Below are positions 1 to 8,546 of a stretch of 64,000 nucleotides of DNA, piece by piece. Position numbers and translations under genes: made by a program. Source of the DNA: Erythrobacter sp. SG61-1L (GTDB lineage: Bacteria; Pseudomonadota; Alphaproteobacteria; Sphingomonadales; Sphingomonadaceae); the NCBI RefSeq assembly GCF_001305965.1, contig NZ_JXQC01000003.1, forward strand, positions 434,001-498,000. Direction: 5' to 3'. Positions within the stretch are counted from its first letter, which is position 1. Each line of letters begins with the position of its first letter. The notes beneath the pieces are model-generated. The model was given only the letters and a program-made list of their open reading frames with translations. It was not told where the DNA came from and did no database searches.

Positions 1-1599
1 GTAGATGTAGGGGAAGGATACGATGGCGTCGTCCAGCCAGGAATAGAAGGCTGCGCCTTCCACCTTCACGGCGCCGAAGTTCTTCGATCCGCCCAGTTCC
101 AGATTGGTGGAGCGTTCGCTCTTCAGATCCGGGTTGGATGTCGCCCCGCCAAAGCGCGAGCTGAAGCGTTCGAAGATGGTCGGGAAGCGGGTGCGCGAAC
201 TGAGCGACAGGTGCAACGCAGTGTCCGCATCCGGCGTCCAGTCAACTCGGCCCTGTGCGTTCCAGGCATCGGCATTGGCCAGCGGATAGTTGAACAAAGT
301 GCCGCCATCGCGAGTGCCGTTGAGGGTGAATTCCTCGGCCGTGTAAAGCTTGCGCCAGTCATAGCTGAATCCGCCGGTCACGCTGAGCGTTGGGCTGAGC
401 TGCAGGCGATCCTCGATCGCGACGCTGAACGTATCCTCGTCATCGGCCTGCGGCGGTTCGATGTAACCGGTGGGGAAGTACTGCGAATATTCGCTATGTT
501 CGTCGCGCCGGTAATGGAAGGCTACGCCGAGCTTGTTGCTGCCGGTGGTGTAATCGAGCTGGACGGTGCCGCCATAGGCCTTGTCTTCATACCAGCTGTT
601 GAACACCTTGCCCGCAGTCAGTGTCTGGCTGTTCTGGTTGCGATTGTCGAAGCCGCGCAGCAAATTGTCGAAGCTGTTGTGATAGAGCTTCGTCTTGAGC
701 GTCAGATCGTCGCCGAGGGCCGTGGTGGAGAGGAAGTAGAAGCTTTCGATATTCCAGTAGGGCCAGCTCCAGTAGCGCTGGCTGTTCAGCGAATCCGAGA
801 CGTGCAGCGGCGCGTTCTTCGAGCCTTCCTGCCTCGTGTAGCTGATCGAATATTCGTCGGTCGCGTTGGGGGTGAAGCCGATCTTGGCATTCACGCGCCA
901 GTCTTCGGTGCGGCTGAAATCGCGTTCGCCGCCATCTTCCGTGGCAGTGGGGGTGAAGTCTTCCGGTAGATCCCAATGATCGCGGAACGTGCGGGCATAG
1001 CTGGCCTGCGCATACCACTGGTCCTGCTTGGTGCCGATCAGGGCGAAGGCGCTGTAGCCGGCGTAATCGGCATCGCGATCAAGCTCCAGCGTGCCGCGGG
1101 CTTCCACTTCCAGTTCCTTGGTGGGCTTGCGGGTCACGAGATTGATCGCGCCGCCCATCGCGCCGGGGCCGTCGAGGACCGAGGCATAGCCCTTGGCTAC
1201 CTGAATCTCGGCCACGTCCGGTGTCAGGAAGCGGCCGTAATCGAGGCGATTGTCGGCCGGGAGATAGACACGGATGCCATCGATCGAGAGCGGGACCTGA
1301 AACCGGTCGAAACCGCGGACATAGATCAGGCGTTCATTGCGCGAACCGCCGCTGTTGGAAGCTGACACGCCCGGCATGAGGTTGGCCGCATCGTCCAGCT
1401 GGTTGCGGTTGAAGGCTTCGATGGCCTCCGCCGTCATGGTTTCGCCAGTCACCGCGATGCCTTCCGGCTTCTTGCTGGTGACCAGAATCTGGCCGAGGGT
1501 GAAGGTGTTATCAGCGGTTTCTGCGGTAGTTTCTTCCGCATGGGCCGTGGCAGGCAGGCAGACGATCAGGCAGGCCGAAGCCAGCAGGCGCAATTTCAT
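1..1599 (-). CDS. TonB-dependent outer-membrane receptor (3' end beyond window)
   Basis: This is the first 533 codons of a TonB-dependent receptor that imports a ligand across the outer membrane using TonB/ExbBD energy; the C-terminal part of the barrel lies outside the window. The ATG is at 1599. Residues 1-21 form a signal peptide ending ATAHA. A TonB-box-like stretch (around FTLGQILVTSKK) and a plug domain follow, with plug motifs such as LIYVRGFDRFQVP, SIDGIRVY and GGAINLVTRKP. After that come barrel strands with repeated aromatic/polar alternation. The frame is open with no stop to the window edge. The substrate cannot be told from the sequence; the plug resembles ferric-chelate-type receptors. 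A terminator-like hairpin sits 21 bases before the start, and a palindrome lies further upstream. The neighbouring thioesterase gives no clue to the ligand. Confidence 0.93.
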   Translation of the reverse strand, partial: MKLRLLASACLIVCLPATAHAEETTAETADNTFTLGQILVTSKKPEGIAVTGETMTAEAIEAFNRNQLDDAANLMPGVSASNSGGSRNERLIYVRGFDRFQVPLSIDGIRVYLPADNRLDYGRFLTPDVAEIQVAKGYASVLDGPGAMGGAINLVTRKPTKELEVEARGTLELDRDADYAGYSAFALIGTKQDQWYAQASYARTFRDHWDLPEDFTPTATEDGGERDFSRTEDWRVNAKIGFTPNATDEYSISYTRQEGSKNAPLHVSDSLNSQRYWSWPYWNIESFYFLSTTALGDDLTLKTKLYHNSFDNLLRGFDNRNQNSQTLTAGKVFNSWYEDKAYGGTVQLDYTTGSNKLGVAFHYRRDEHSEYSQYFPTGYIEPPQADDEDTFSVAIEDRLQLSPTLSVTGGFSYDWRKLYTAEEFTLNGTRDGGTLFNYPLANADAWNAQGRVDWTPDADTALHLSLSSRTRFPTIFERFSSRFGGATSNPDLKSERSTNLELGGSKNFGAVKVEGAAFYSWLDDAIVSFPYIY

Positions 1600-1620
1600 T
1601 TTCCGGTGTTCCCTCATTGC

Positions 1621-1650
1621 AAAAACGCCCCTCGCTGCGTGGCGAAGGGC
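1621..1650 (-). terminator. Intrinsic terminator in front of the TonB receptor gene
   Basis: Read on the minus strand, a 9-bp stem (GCCCTTCGC with GCGAGGGGC, one G-U pair) closes a 6-base loop and is followed by GTTTTT. It can end the thioesterase transcript. However, it lies only 21 bases before the receptor ATG, so a receptor transcript starting further upstream would have to read through it. Confidence 0.75.
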
Positions 1651-1671
1651 TATATATGATGGAATATGGTA

Positions 1672-1695
1672 TGCTATGTTTTGTGAAATATAGCA
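1672..1695. promoter_or_regulatory. 24-bp near-perfect palindrome, putative operator
   Basis: The arms TGCTATGTTT and AAATATAGCA surround TGTG and match at 9 of 10 positions. The site is in an AT-rich patch between the thioesterase stop and the receptor terminator hairpin, which suits a homodimeric repressor or activator site for the receptor gene. The regulator is not identified. Confidence 0.55.
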
Positions 1696-1747
1696 AGGGC
1701 CGTGCAAAAGGGCCTTCAGGCATGCACGCAGATAGCGGGAGTCGGTC

Positions 1748-2653
1748 TTAGCCCTTCGGGTCGTTCGCGACGGGCCGGATCATGCCTTCCTGCGCCGTAC
1801 TGGCCACAAGGCGGCCGTCGCGACTGAAGATCTGGCCGCGCGTGAAGCCGCGCGATCCGCCGGCCCAAGGGCTGTCGGTGACATGCAGCAGCCACTCATC
1901 CGCGCGGAAGGGTTCATGGAACCAGATCGCGTGATCAAGACTGGCGGCCTTCACTTCTCCGCGATACCAGTTGACGCCATGAGGGCGGGTGCTGGTGGCC
2001 AGCAGATGCATGTCGCTGGCATAGGCGAGCACGGCGCGGTGTACGCGCGGATCGTCGGGCAATTCCGCAACGGTGCGGAACCAGACGTGGCTCAGCGGCT
2101 CGTTCTTCTGCGGGAACATCCAGTCGCGCGGTTCGACCGGGCGCGTATCGATCGGCCAGGGCTGCAGCAGCCTGTCGCGATACATGTTGGGCACCAGTTC
2201 CGCCATTTCGCGGCGCAGTTCGACGTCGGATTTAAGGTCTTCAGGCGCGGGAACATCCGGCATCTGCTGATATTGATGCTCAAGCCCCTTCTGGGAAATT
2301 TGAAAGGACGCTGTGAGGTTCAGGATCGGCTGGCCTTGCTGGCTGGCCACAACCCGGCGGTTGGAGAAGCTGCCGCCGTCGAAATCCCGCATCACCTGAT
2401 AGTCGATGGGGTATTCCTCGTTCCCGCCGCGCAGGAAATAGCAATGGAGCGAGTGGCAATGGCGATTATCGTCCACCGTGCGCTCTGCCGCGCCTAGCGC
2501 CTGGGCGATTGCCTGACCGCCGAATACGCGGCCGACGCCGCCCTTCTTGCGCCGCCCCAGGAATCGGCCATCGCCGCCGCGCGGTTCGAGATCCAGCAGC
2601 AGGACGAGGTCGGCAACGAGGGCTTCGGGCGTGGGATTGACGTTGGTTGCCAT
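1748..2653 (-). CDS. tesB: Acyl-CoA thioesterase II (TesB family)
   Basis: The 301-residue protein has the double hot-dog organisation of TesB, which hydrolyses medium and long-chain acyl-CoAs to free fatty acids and CoA in the cytoplasm. Recognisable segments are GRVFGGQAIAQAL and HSLHCYFLRGGN in the N-terminal hot-dog. The C-terminal half carries the conserved Asp in YASDMHLL and the Gln of STAQEGMIR, both catalytic-triad positions in this family. Length matches the usual 285-300 residues. The ATG at 2653 gives the standard N terminus. It lies 31 bp after the JmjC/cupin gene on the same strand and could share its transcript; a terminator hairpin follows at 1621-1650. Confidence 0.93.
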   Translation of the reverse strand: MATNVNPTPEALVADLVLLLDLEPRGGDGRFLGRRKKGGVGRVFGGQAIAQALGAAERTVDDNRHCHSLHCYFLRGGNEEYPIDYQVMRDFDGGSFSNRRVVASQQGQPILNLTASFQISQKGLEHQYQQMPDVPAPEDLKSDVELRREMAELVPNMYRDRLLQPWPIDTRPVEPRDWMFPQKNEPLSHVWFRTVAELPDDPRVHRAVLAYASDMHLLATSTRPHGVNWYRGEVKAASLDHAIWFHEPFRADEWLLHVTDSPWAGGSRGFTRGQIFSRDGRLVASTAQEGMIRPVANDPKG

Positions 2654-2684
2654 TTAAAACGTATGGGGATCGGGCCAGCGAAGG

Positions 2685-3572
2685 TCAACGCGCCTTCAGA
2701 AATTTGCGATAGAGCCGCCAGCCGATTGCCTTGGCGGTGTTGCGGCGCGGCCACCGGCCGGGGGCATTCGGCTTCAATCCGGCTCGGCGCAGCAAGGCGT
2801 TGAAGGCGCGGGCATCGGCTTCTTCATAGCTCCATTCGGATCGCCAGGTGATGGAGAGCGAGATGGAGGGGGAAGGGCCGACCTTTACCCAATGCGGAGC
2901 CATTACCGGCACGAACAGCGCATCGCCGGGTTCCAGATGGAACTCCATGCCGCCCGCAGCCAACGCGTCTGCCCATTTGAGTTCGCGTGCACCGCCGGTG
3001 TGATAGGTCTCATGCACCTGATCGGGGGCGAATTGCGCATCGCCTGCCGGGAATTGCACCATGGTCTTGGTGCCCATCAGCTGCATCAGGATGTTGTGCT
3101 CCGGATCGAAGTGATAGGGCGTCACCGCGTCGGGCGAGGAAACGAAGATGAAGCCCTGCGTCTTCATCATCCGGCCAGTCTTCGCCTCGATGGAGGGCTT
3201 CAGTTCCGCCAGCAGCGCTTCCAGCAGATCGGCATAGGCCGGGTTCTGCTCGATATTCTTGAGCACGGCCCAACTGTTGGTTTCGTGAATGCGCCGGATC
3301 GTGTCGCCGATGGTCAGGCCGGTTGAGCCGGGCTTGGCCTCGATCCCGATGGGCAGATCGCCGCGATTATATTCGATGGAACTGTCGGGCAGGCTCTCGC
3401 CAAGGGCAGCGAGGGCGTCGAGCGCGAGCAGTGGATTGTCCGGCAGATTGTGGCGCAGCTTGTGCGGCACTTCGGGATAGGATTGCGCGAAGGTGGCGCG
3501 CGCGTCCTCTGGGAAGACCTGCGCCGCGCCGAAGGGCGATGCGGAATTTGGCTGGGGCGTCTCGGGCTTCAT
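2685..3572 (-). CDS. Cupin-like / JmjC-domain protein
   Basis: This 295-residue protein has a cupin_8/JmjC fold, the fold of Fe(II)/2-oxoglutarate oxygenases. The metal-binding HxD is in TPYHFDPEHN, and the distal His is in FVPVMAPHWVKVG after LEPGDALF. Family members hydroxylate amino-acid side chains or small molecules; the substrate here is unknown. The ATG at 3572 was chosen because it overlaps the stop of the upstream acetyltransferase-like gene (ATGA), which indicates translational coupling. Upstream in-frame codons run through that gene. The coupling suggests the two products act on the same molecule, but that is inference. Confidence 0.85.
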   Translation of the reverse strand: MKPETPQPNSASPFGAAQVFPEDARATFAQSYPEVPHKLRHNLPDNPLLALDALAALGESLPDSSIEYNRGDLPIGIEAKPGSTGLTIGDTIRRIHETNSWAVLKNIEQNPAYADLLEALLAELKPSIEAKTGRMMKTQGFIFVSSPDAVTPYHFDPEHNILMQLMGTKTMVQFPAGDAQFAPDQVHETYHTGGARELKWADALAAGGMEFHLEPGDALFVPVMAPHWVKVGPSPSISLSITWRSEWSYEEADARAFNALLRRAGLKPNAPGRWPRRNTAKAIGWRLYRKFLKAR

Positions 3573-4705
3573 GCAAGCTCTCCGGAGAATTTGTGCGTTT
3601 CGGCAAAGGCGATCGCGCGGAACAGGCCGCGGCGCAGCGGGCCACCAATGCCGATGTTGATACGCCCGATGGTGCGGCGTTCCCGCCAGATATGGTCGAT
3701 CATCGGATGGTCGGCGCTGGCGCAGCTGTCGCACCAGTCAATTCCGTCGTGTTCCAGTAGGGCAAGGTTTTCGCGCTGGAGCAGGACGCCGGGCGAGAAG
3801 CGGGCGTAGCGCTCGTCAAACGCGGTCTTGTAGGAAAATGCGCCGGGCGGGGTGAGGAAATTGGCCAGCATCGCAATGGGTTCACCGTCGAGTGACAGGG
3901 TCAGTCTCTCCAGCCGCCCGCGCCATGCTGCACCGGTCAGCGCTTCGCGGAACAGCCAGGTAGTGGCCGTGTCGCGGGCGAGGGCATGGCCGGAGGTGCC
4001 TTTCCAGCCGGAGGCTTCGAGCGCGAGGAATGCCTCGGTCCACGCTTCCACCCCCTGCGCATCGCAGCGGCGTTCGAAACGCAGATCGCCCAGTTCGGCC
4101 AGGCGATTGTACTGGCGGCGCAGTTCCTTGCGCTTCTTGCCCGTCATCGCCGCATCCAGATAGGCATCGGGCGTCAGGTCGGATTCCAGCATGGCCCGCT
4201 CTTCCCGGTGGACCAGCACAGCCGGGCGGGCCTGTTCGGCAAGCACTGCCTTCAGCGCATCGTGCATGGCGCCTTCAAGCGGCAATTGCGGCAGGTGAAG
4301 GAACAGCGCGCCCGCGGCATTGGCGTCGGCCCAGTTCAGCAGATTGCGCCAGAAGGGCCGTTCCATTCCACGTGCGACCAGTGGCACGCCCAGAAAGCAA
4401 TTGCCGTGAATCCATGTCGCCCATTGGGGCAGGCGATGGCGGTAATAACGGCTTTCGCGCAGCACCGGCAGCAGGCCCACCAATGTCCCGTCCGCCTCCA
4501 CGCAGAGCAGGCTGACCCGCCCGAACGGATCGAGCCCTTCCAGTGCGGGCAGAAGATACCAGCTTTCAAAGAAAGGATTGGGGCTGGATGCCCATTGCGC
4601 CAGCGCATCCCAGCGCAGCACGGCATCCACGCTGGCCATTTCACGCCAGTCTACCGCCGTGGCGCGGAAAGTGGGCGCGCCTGTTCCACCCGCATGGCCG
4701 GCCAT
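3569..4705 (-). CDS. GNAT-fold acetyltransferase-like protein (CelD/BcsL type)
   Basis: A protein of about 378 residues resembling the Acetyltransf_6 group, called CelD/BcsL-like in polysaccharide clusters. This fold transfers acyl groups or, in FemAB-like relatives, amino acids. Recognisable parts are LVGLLPVLRESRYYRHRLP near the N terminus, the segment GKKRKELRRQYNRLAELG, and a C-terminal GNAT portion around GEPIAMLANFLTPPGAFSYK followed by FDERYARFSPGVLL. An ATG at 4705 has an upstream AGGA. A GTG at 4741 with GAGG six bases before it would add 12 residues. Its last codon overlaps the start of the JmjC-cupin gene, so they form a two-gene unit. The substrate is unknown. Confidence 0.8.
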   Translation of the reverse strand: MAGHAGGTGAPTFRATAVDWREMASVDAVLRWDALAQWASSPNPFFESWYLLPALEGLDPFGRVSLLCVEADGTLVGLLPVLRESRYYRHRLPQWATWIHGNCFLGVPLVARGMERPFWRNLLNWADANAAGALFLHLPQLPLEGAMHDALKAVLAEQARPAVLVHREERAMLESDLTPDAYLDAAMTGKKRKELRRQYNRLAELGDLRFERRCDAQGVEAWTEAFLALEASGWKGTSGHALARDTATTWLFREALTGAAWRGRLERLTLSLDGEPIAMLANFLTPPGAFSYKTAFDERYARFSPGVLLQRENLALLEHDGIDWCDSCASADHPMIDHIWRERRTIGRINIGIGGPLRRGLFRAIAFAETHKFSGELA

Positions 4706-4855
4706 TGCGCTGTCCTGTCTGTGAAGCGGCCTGCTCGCCACGTTAACCCTCGTGTCACGGCTCGCGGCGCCGCATGGCCGGGCTTTATCCTGCGAAACCG
4801 AATGAAGCGTTAAGCGGACGTTCCGGAGGATGGATTAGTGCCCTGAAAACAAGAA

Positions 4856-4881
4856 CCCCGCCCGGATCGCTCCGGGCGGGG
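4856..4881 (-). terminator. Rho-independent terminator of hppA
   Basis: A perfect 11-bp GC stem (CCCCGCCCGGA / TCCGGGCGGGG) with a 4-base loop is followed on the minus strand by TTCTTGTTTT. It lies 25 bases past the hppA stop. Confidence 0.88.
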
Positions 4882-4905
4882 TGACACACCTGCTCGGGCA
4901 ATGCG

Positions 4906-6999
4906 TCAGCCGGCGAGGGCCGCCAGCAGCAACAGGGCCACGATATTGGTGATCTTGATCATCGGGTTCACGGCCGGGCCGGCAGTGTCCTTGTAGGGAT
5001 CGCCCACCGTGTCGCCCGTTACTGCGGCCTTGTGGGCTTCACTGCCCTTGCCGCCGTGGTTGCCGTCTTCGATGTACTTCTTGGCATTATCCCAAGCGCC
5101 ACCGCCGGAGGTCATGGAGAGGGCCACGAACAGCCCGCCCACGATCACGCCGAGCAGCAGGGCGCCAAGTGCGGCAAAGCCGTTCTGTTGACCCGCCACC
5201 AACGTGATGACGAAATAGACCACGATTGGCGCCAGCACCGGCAGCAGCGAAGGAATGATCATTTCCTTGATCGCCGCCTTGGTGACGAGATCGACCGTGC
5301 GGGCATAGTTTGGACGGCTGGTGCCGGCCATGATGCCCGGATCGCTGGCGAACTGGTCGCGAACGTCCTTCACCACGTCGCCCGCCGCGCGGCCCACTGC
5401 CGTCATGCCCATCGCGCCGAACAGATAGGGCAGAAGCGCCCCGAGCAGCAGGCCGACGATGACATAGGGGTTCTCAAGGCTGAAATTGACTTCCAGTGTC
5501 GGGAAGAACTCCTTGAGGTCAGTGGTATAGGCAGCGAACAGCACCAGTGCCGCAAGGCCCGCCGAACCGATGGCATAGCCCTTGGTCACGGCCTTGGTAG
5601 TGTTGCCTACGGCATCGAGCAGGTCGGTCTTCTCACGTACGCTGTCATCGAGACCCGCCATTTCGGCAATGCCGCCGGCATTGTCGGTAACGGGGCCATA
5701 GGCGTCGAGCGCCACGACCATGCCTGCCAGAGCGAGCATGGCGGTCGCGCCATAGGCAATGCCGATCAGGCCAGCGAGTTGATAGGCGATGATGATGCCC
5801 GCCACGATCACGATAGTGGGAAGGGCGGTCGCCTCAAGACTGATGGCGAGGCCCTGGATCACATTTGTGCCGTGGCCCGTTTCCGAAGCCTTGGCGATGG
5901 AGCGGACCGGCCGGAAATTTGTGCCGGTGTAATATTCGGTGATCCAGATGATCAGCCCGGTGATGACCAGGCCCAGCAGCGAGCAATAGAACAACGCGCG
6001 GCCGTTGAAGTCCGTGCCCGGGAGCACTTCTTCCATTCCGCCCAACGCAGTGCTGGTAGCGAACCAGATAGCCGGGACTGCGAGGATGGCCGAGACAAGG
6101 AAGCCCTTGTACATCGCGCCCATTACATTGTTCGAACCGCCAAGGCGGACGAAATAGGTGCCGATGATCGAAGTGACGATACACACGCCCCCGATCAGCA
6201 GCGGCAGGGCCATCAGGTTCGGCAACAGATCGCCCACGCTCTTCAACAACAGTGCAGTCAGCACCATGGTCGCGCCTACGGTGACCACATAGGTTTCGAA
6301 CAAATCGGCGGCCATGCCGGCACAGTCGCCCACATTGTCGCCCACATTGTCCGCGATCACGGCCGGGTTGCGTGGATCGTCTTCCGGAATACCCGCCTCG
6401 ACCTTGCCGACAAGGTCGGCGCCGACGTCTGCGGCCTTGGTGAAGATCCCGCCGCCGAGGCGCGCGAAGATCGAGATCAGCGATGCACCGAAGGCGAGGG
6501 CGACAAGGCCGTCCACCACCGTGCGGTCCTCTCCGCCTACCGTGAAGCCGGCAATGTCGGTAAGATACCAGTAAAACACCGCAATCGCGAGGAGGGCGAG
6601 CCCGGCCACGAGAAGGCCGGTGATCGCGCCCGCGCGGAAGGCCAGCGTCAGCCCGTTTTGCAGGCCCTGCTGGGCCGCTGCGGCAGTGCGGACGTTGGAG
6701 CGGACGGAGATGTTCATTCCGATGAACCCGGCCACGCCGGACAGGATCGCGCCGATCACGAAGCCGGTGGCAGAAATCGGCCCCAGCGTAGCGAAGATGA
6801 TCACCGCGACCACCACGCCCACGATGGCGATGGTGGTGTACTGCCGCTTCAAGTAGGCTTGCGCACCTTCTTGAATTGCCGCGGCAATTTCCTGCATCTT
6901 TTCATTGCCGGCACTTGCGCCGAGCACCTGGCGGCTGGTTACGAAGCCATACACGATGGCAAGCAGCCCCAATATGATGGAAATAGTGACGAGGTTCAC
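4906..6999 (-). CDS. hppA: Membrane-bound proton-translocating pyrophosphatase
   Basis: A 697-residue polytopic membrane enzyme that couples PPi hydrolysis to H+ export. About 16 membrane segments are apparent. The pyrophosphate-binding signature includes [20 protein letters not shown] and then [19 protein letters not shown], with a later DNAGGIAEM and a C-terminal [20 protein letters not shown]. The segment GNTTKA carries Lys where K+-dependent enzymes have Ala, so this should be the K+-independent type, as in Rhodospirillum. The start is GTG at 6999 with AGAGG five bases upstream. A TATAAT hexamer at 7092-7097 may be its promoter, and a strong terminator follows. It is transcribed alone. 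Confidence 0.97.
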   Translation of the reverse strand: MNLVTISIILGLLAIVYGFVTSRQVLGASAGNEKMQEIAAAIQEGAQAYLKRQYTTIAIVGVVVAVIIFATLGPISATGFVIGAILSGVAGFIGMNISVRSNVRTAAAAQQGLQNGLTLAFRAGAITGLLVAGLALLAIAVFYWYLTDIAGFTVGGEDRTVVDGLVALAFGASLISIFARLGGGIFTKAADVGADLVGKVEAGIPEDDPRNPAVIADNVGDNVGDCAGMAADLFETYVVTVGATMVLTALLLKSVGDLLPNLMALPLLIGGVCIVTSIIGTYFVRLGGSNNVMGAMYKGFLVSAILAVPAIWFATSTALGGMEEVLPGTDFNGRALFYCSLLGLVITGLIIWITEYYTGTNFRPVRSIAKASETGHGTNVIQGLAISLEATALPTIVIVAGIIIAYQLAGLIGIAYGATAMLALAGMVVALDAYGPVTDNAGGIAEMAGLDDSVREKTDLLDAVGNTTKAVTKGYAIGSAGLAALVLFAAYTTDLKEFFPTLEVNFSLENPYVIVGLLLGALLPYLFGAMGMTAVGRAAGDVVKDVRDQFASDPGIMAGTSRPNYARTVDLVTKAAIKEMIIPSLLPVLAPIVVYFVITLVAGQQNGFAALGALLLGVIVGGLFVALSMTSGGGAWDNAKKYIEDGNHGGKGSEAHKAAVTGDTVGDPYKDTAGPAVNPMIKITNIVALLLLAALAG

Positions 7000-7091
7000 G
7001 TGAGCCTCTCCCCCTCTGCAAAGAATTGCGGATCGCGTGGCTCCTTCTTTTATTTTGAGGCGCTCACGCCAATGCAGATGGCTATAGGGGC

Positions 7092-7097
7092 ATTATA
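7092..7097 (-). promoter_or_regulatory. Possible -10 element for hppA
   Basis: A perfect TATAAT on the minus strand lies 93 bases upstream of the hppA start. No good -35 hexamer is visible at 16-18 bases, so the assignment is tentative. Confidence 0.35.
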
Positions 7098-7253
7098 GGG
7101 CGCGCAAGCCCTAAAACCCGCATTTCTCCTTAGGTTGTCATTAGCCGCTTGGTTCGGCGCGCGGCCGGCTGTCCTAAGTGTGAATACGTGACAGAGATGT
7201 CGCACGAACCATGGAATCTTGCGCCTTCCAATGGTTTATGCGAGGTTAATGTC

Positions 7254-7448
7254 ATGACTGAAGCCATCCGTAAGCTGTTCGCCGTGATGCCGTTTCTGTT
7301 CGGCATCGGTTTTATCGCGCCTCTCACGGCGCAGCTCATGGCTGCATTGGGCATCGATGGGCCGTTCGGCATGAGCCGGATCGGCTTCGGGCTGCTCTTC
7401 GGCGGGGCATGGGGGCTCTATGCCAATATCAAGGGGCGTTGGCTGTGA
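7254..7448 (+). CDS. Small two-segment membrane protein
   Basis: A 64-residue protein of unknown function. It has two predicted membrane helices, roughly residues 8-31 (FAVMPFLFGIGFIAPLTAQL) and 40-58 (MSRIGFGLLFGGAWGLYANI), with a short basic tail ending KGRWL. The ATG at 7254 has GAGG eight bases upstream; longer in-frame starts have no ribosome-binding site and add an uncharacteristic N terminus. It ends 31 bp before the desaturase on the same strand, so co-transcription is likely. The size and helix pattern are common in sphingomonad inner-membrane proteins, but I do not recognise a named family. Confidence 0.65.
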   Translation: MTEAIRKLFAVMPFLFGIGFIAPLTAQLMAALGIDGPFGMSRIGFGLLFGGAWGLYANIKGRWL

Positions 7449-7479
7449 GGGGGCTTGAGGCTGTGAAAGGGCTGGGGCT

Positions 7480-8496
7480 GTGACTGACGGACCGGTGAAG
7501 GAAGGCGGCCTGATCGAGGCCGAGGTGATCGAGACCGAAGAGATCGGGCGTAACTCGATCGAGGTTCCCGGCATCATCCCGGCCGAAGACGGCCCGGTAA
7601 TCGGCCTGGCGGGCGACGATACGCTCGACAAGCACCTGCGCCGCGAGTTGATGAAGGAAGAGCGGGCGATTGCCATGCAATTCCACGGCGGGGCGACCTG
7701 GGTCTATGCCGCGCTGACCGTCACCTGCTTCGCGATCTGGGTCAGCTTGTTCCCACTGGCGATCTTCGGCTATCTCGGCCCGGTCGGCCTCACGCTGGGC
7801 TTCGTCTTCTCTACTTTCTGCGCGGCCTATGGCTTCATTCCCAGCCATGAGGCGATGCATTCGAACATCTATCCGCGCGGGCACAAGCTCTATTGGGTCA
7901 ACGAACTGACCGGGCATCTTTCCACGATCCCGATTGCACTGGGCTTCGGCGTGGCGCGGCTCACCCATATGGAGCACCACAAATACACCAACGATCCGCA
8001 GCTCGATCCGGATTACACCGATGGCGCGCCGAATTGGTGGAAGGCCATCCTCAAGACATGGTGGAACCGCCAGCCGGGCGTTGAAGGCTCGGTCATGCGC
8101 TACAAGAAGATGATGGTGGACATGGACACGCCTGCCTCGCGCAAGGCCGCCATGCAAACCACGATTCTTCAGCTGGTTATGCTGGGAACCTTCTTCGGCA
8201 TGGCATGGAGCGGCCATGCGATTGAAGTGGCGGTGCTGTGGTGGCTACCGCGTCAGGTCGGCCTTTCATGGATCCGTTACTGGCTCAGCTGGGCGCCGCA
8301 TCACCCGCAGGAACGCGGCCGTTACAAGAACACCAAGATCTTCAAGGCGAAGCTGGGTTACTGGGCTTCCATGGCAATGGAATACCACCTGATCCATCAC
8401 CTCTATCCGGGCATTCCCAACCACCGCCAGAAGGAAGCCTATCACGCGATGAAGGATGTGCTGCGCCGTCAGGGCGTGGACGTCAGCGCGCACTGA
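7480..8496 (+). CDS. Fatty acid desaturase / carotenoid hydroxylase family protein
   Basis: A 338-residue membrane di-iron oxygenase. Three His boxes are visible: HEAMH (residues 123-127), HMEHH (163-167) and a C-terminal HLIHHLYPGIPNH. Hydrophobic segments lie between them (about 73-120 and 144-160, and again after residue 220). The fold is shared by acyl-lipid desaturases and CrtR-type beta-carotene hydroxylases; the sequence alone does not decide the substrate, and sphingomonads make hydroxylated carotenoids. Translation appears to begin at GTG 7480 after AAAGGGCTGGGG; the first 50 residues are hydrophilic and acidic. It may be co-expressed with the small membrane protein just upstream. 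Confidence 0.85.
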   Translation: MTDGPVKEGGLIEAEVIETEEIGRNSIEVPGIIPAEDGPVIGLAGDDTLDKHLRRELMKEERAIAMQFHGGATWVYAALTVTCFAIWVSLFPLAIFGYLGPVGLTLGFVFSTFCAAYGFIPSHEAMHSNIYPRGHKLYWVNELTGHLSTIPIALGFGVARLTHMEHHKYTNDPQLDPDYTDGAPNWWKAILKTWWNRQPGVEGSVMRYKKMMVDMDTPASRKAAMQTTILQLVMLGTFFGMAWSGHAIEVAVLWWLPRQVGLSWIRYWLSWAPHHPQERGRYKNTKIFKAKLGYWASMAMEYHLIHHLYPGIPNHRQKEAYHAMKDVLRRQGVDVSAH

Positions 8497-8546
8497 TCCG
8501 GTTGATTTGTCTGCGGGGCTGAATGCCCCGCAGCAGAACAGGCGCA

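Noticed and set aside
5032-7098. Long open frame antisense to hppA
   Set aside because: It is a composition shadow: the opposite strand encodes a clear 697-residue pyrophosphatase, and the antisense product is Gln/His/Arg-rich with no recognisable domain.
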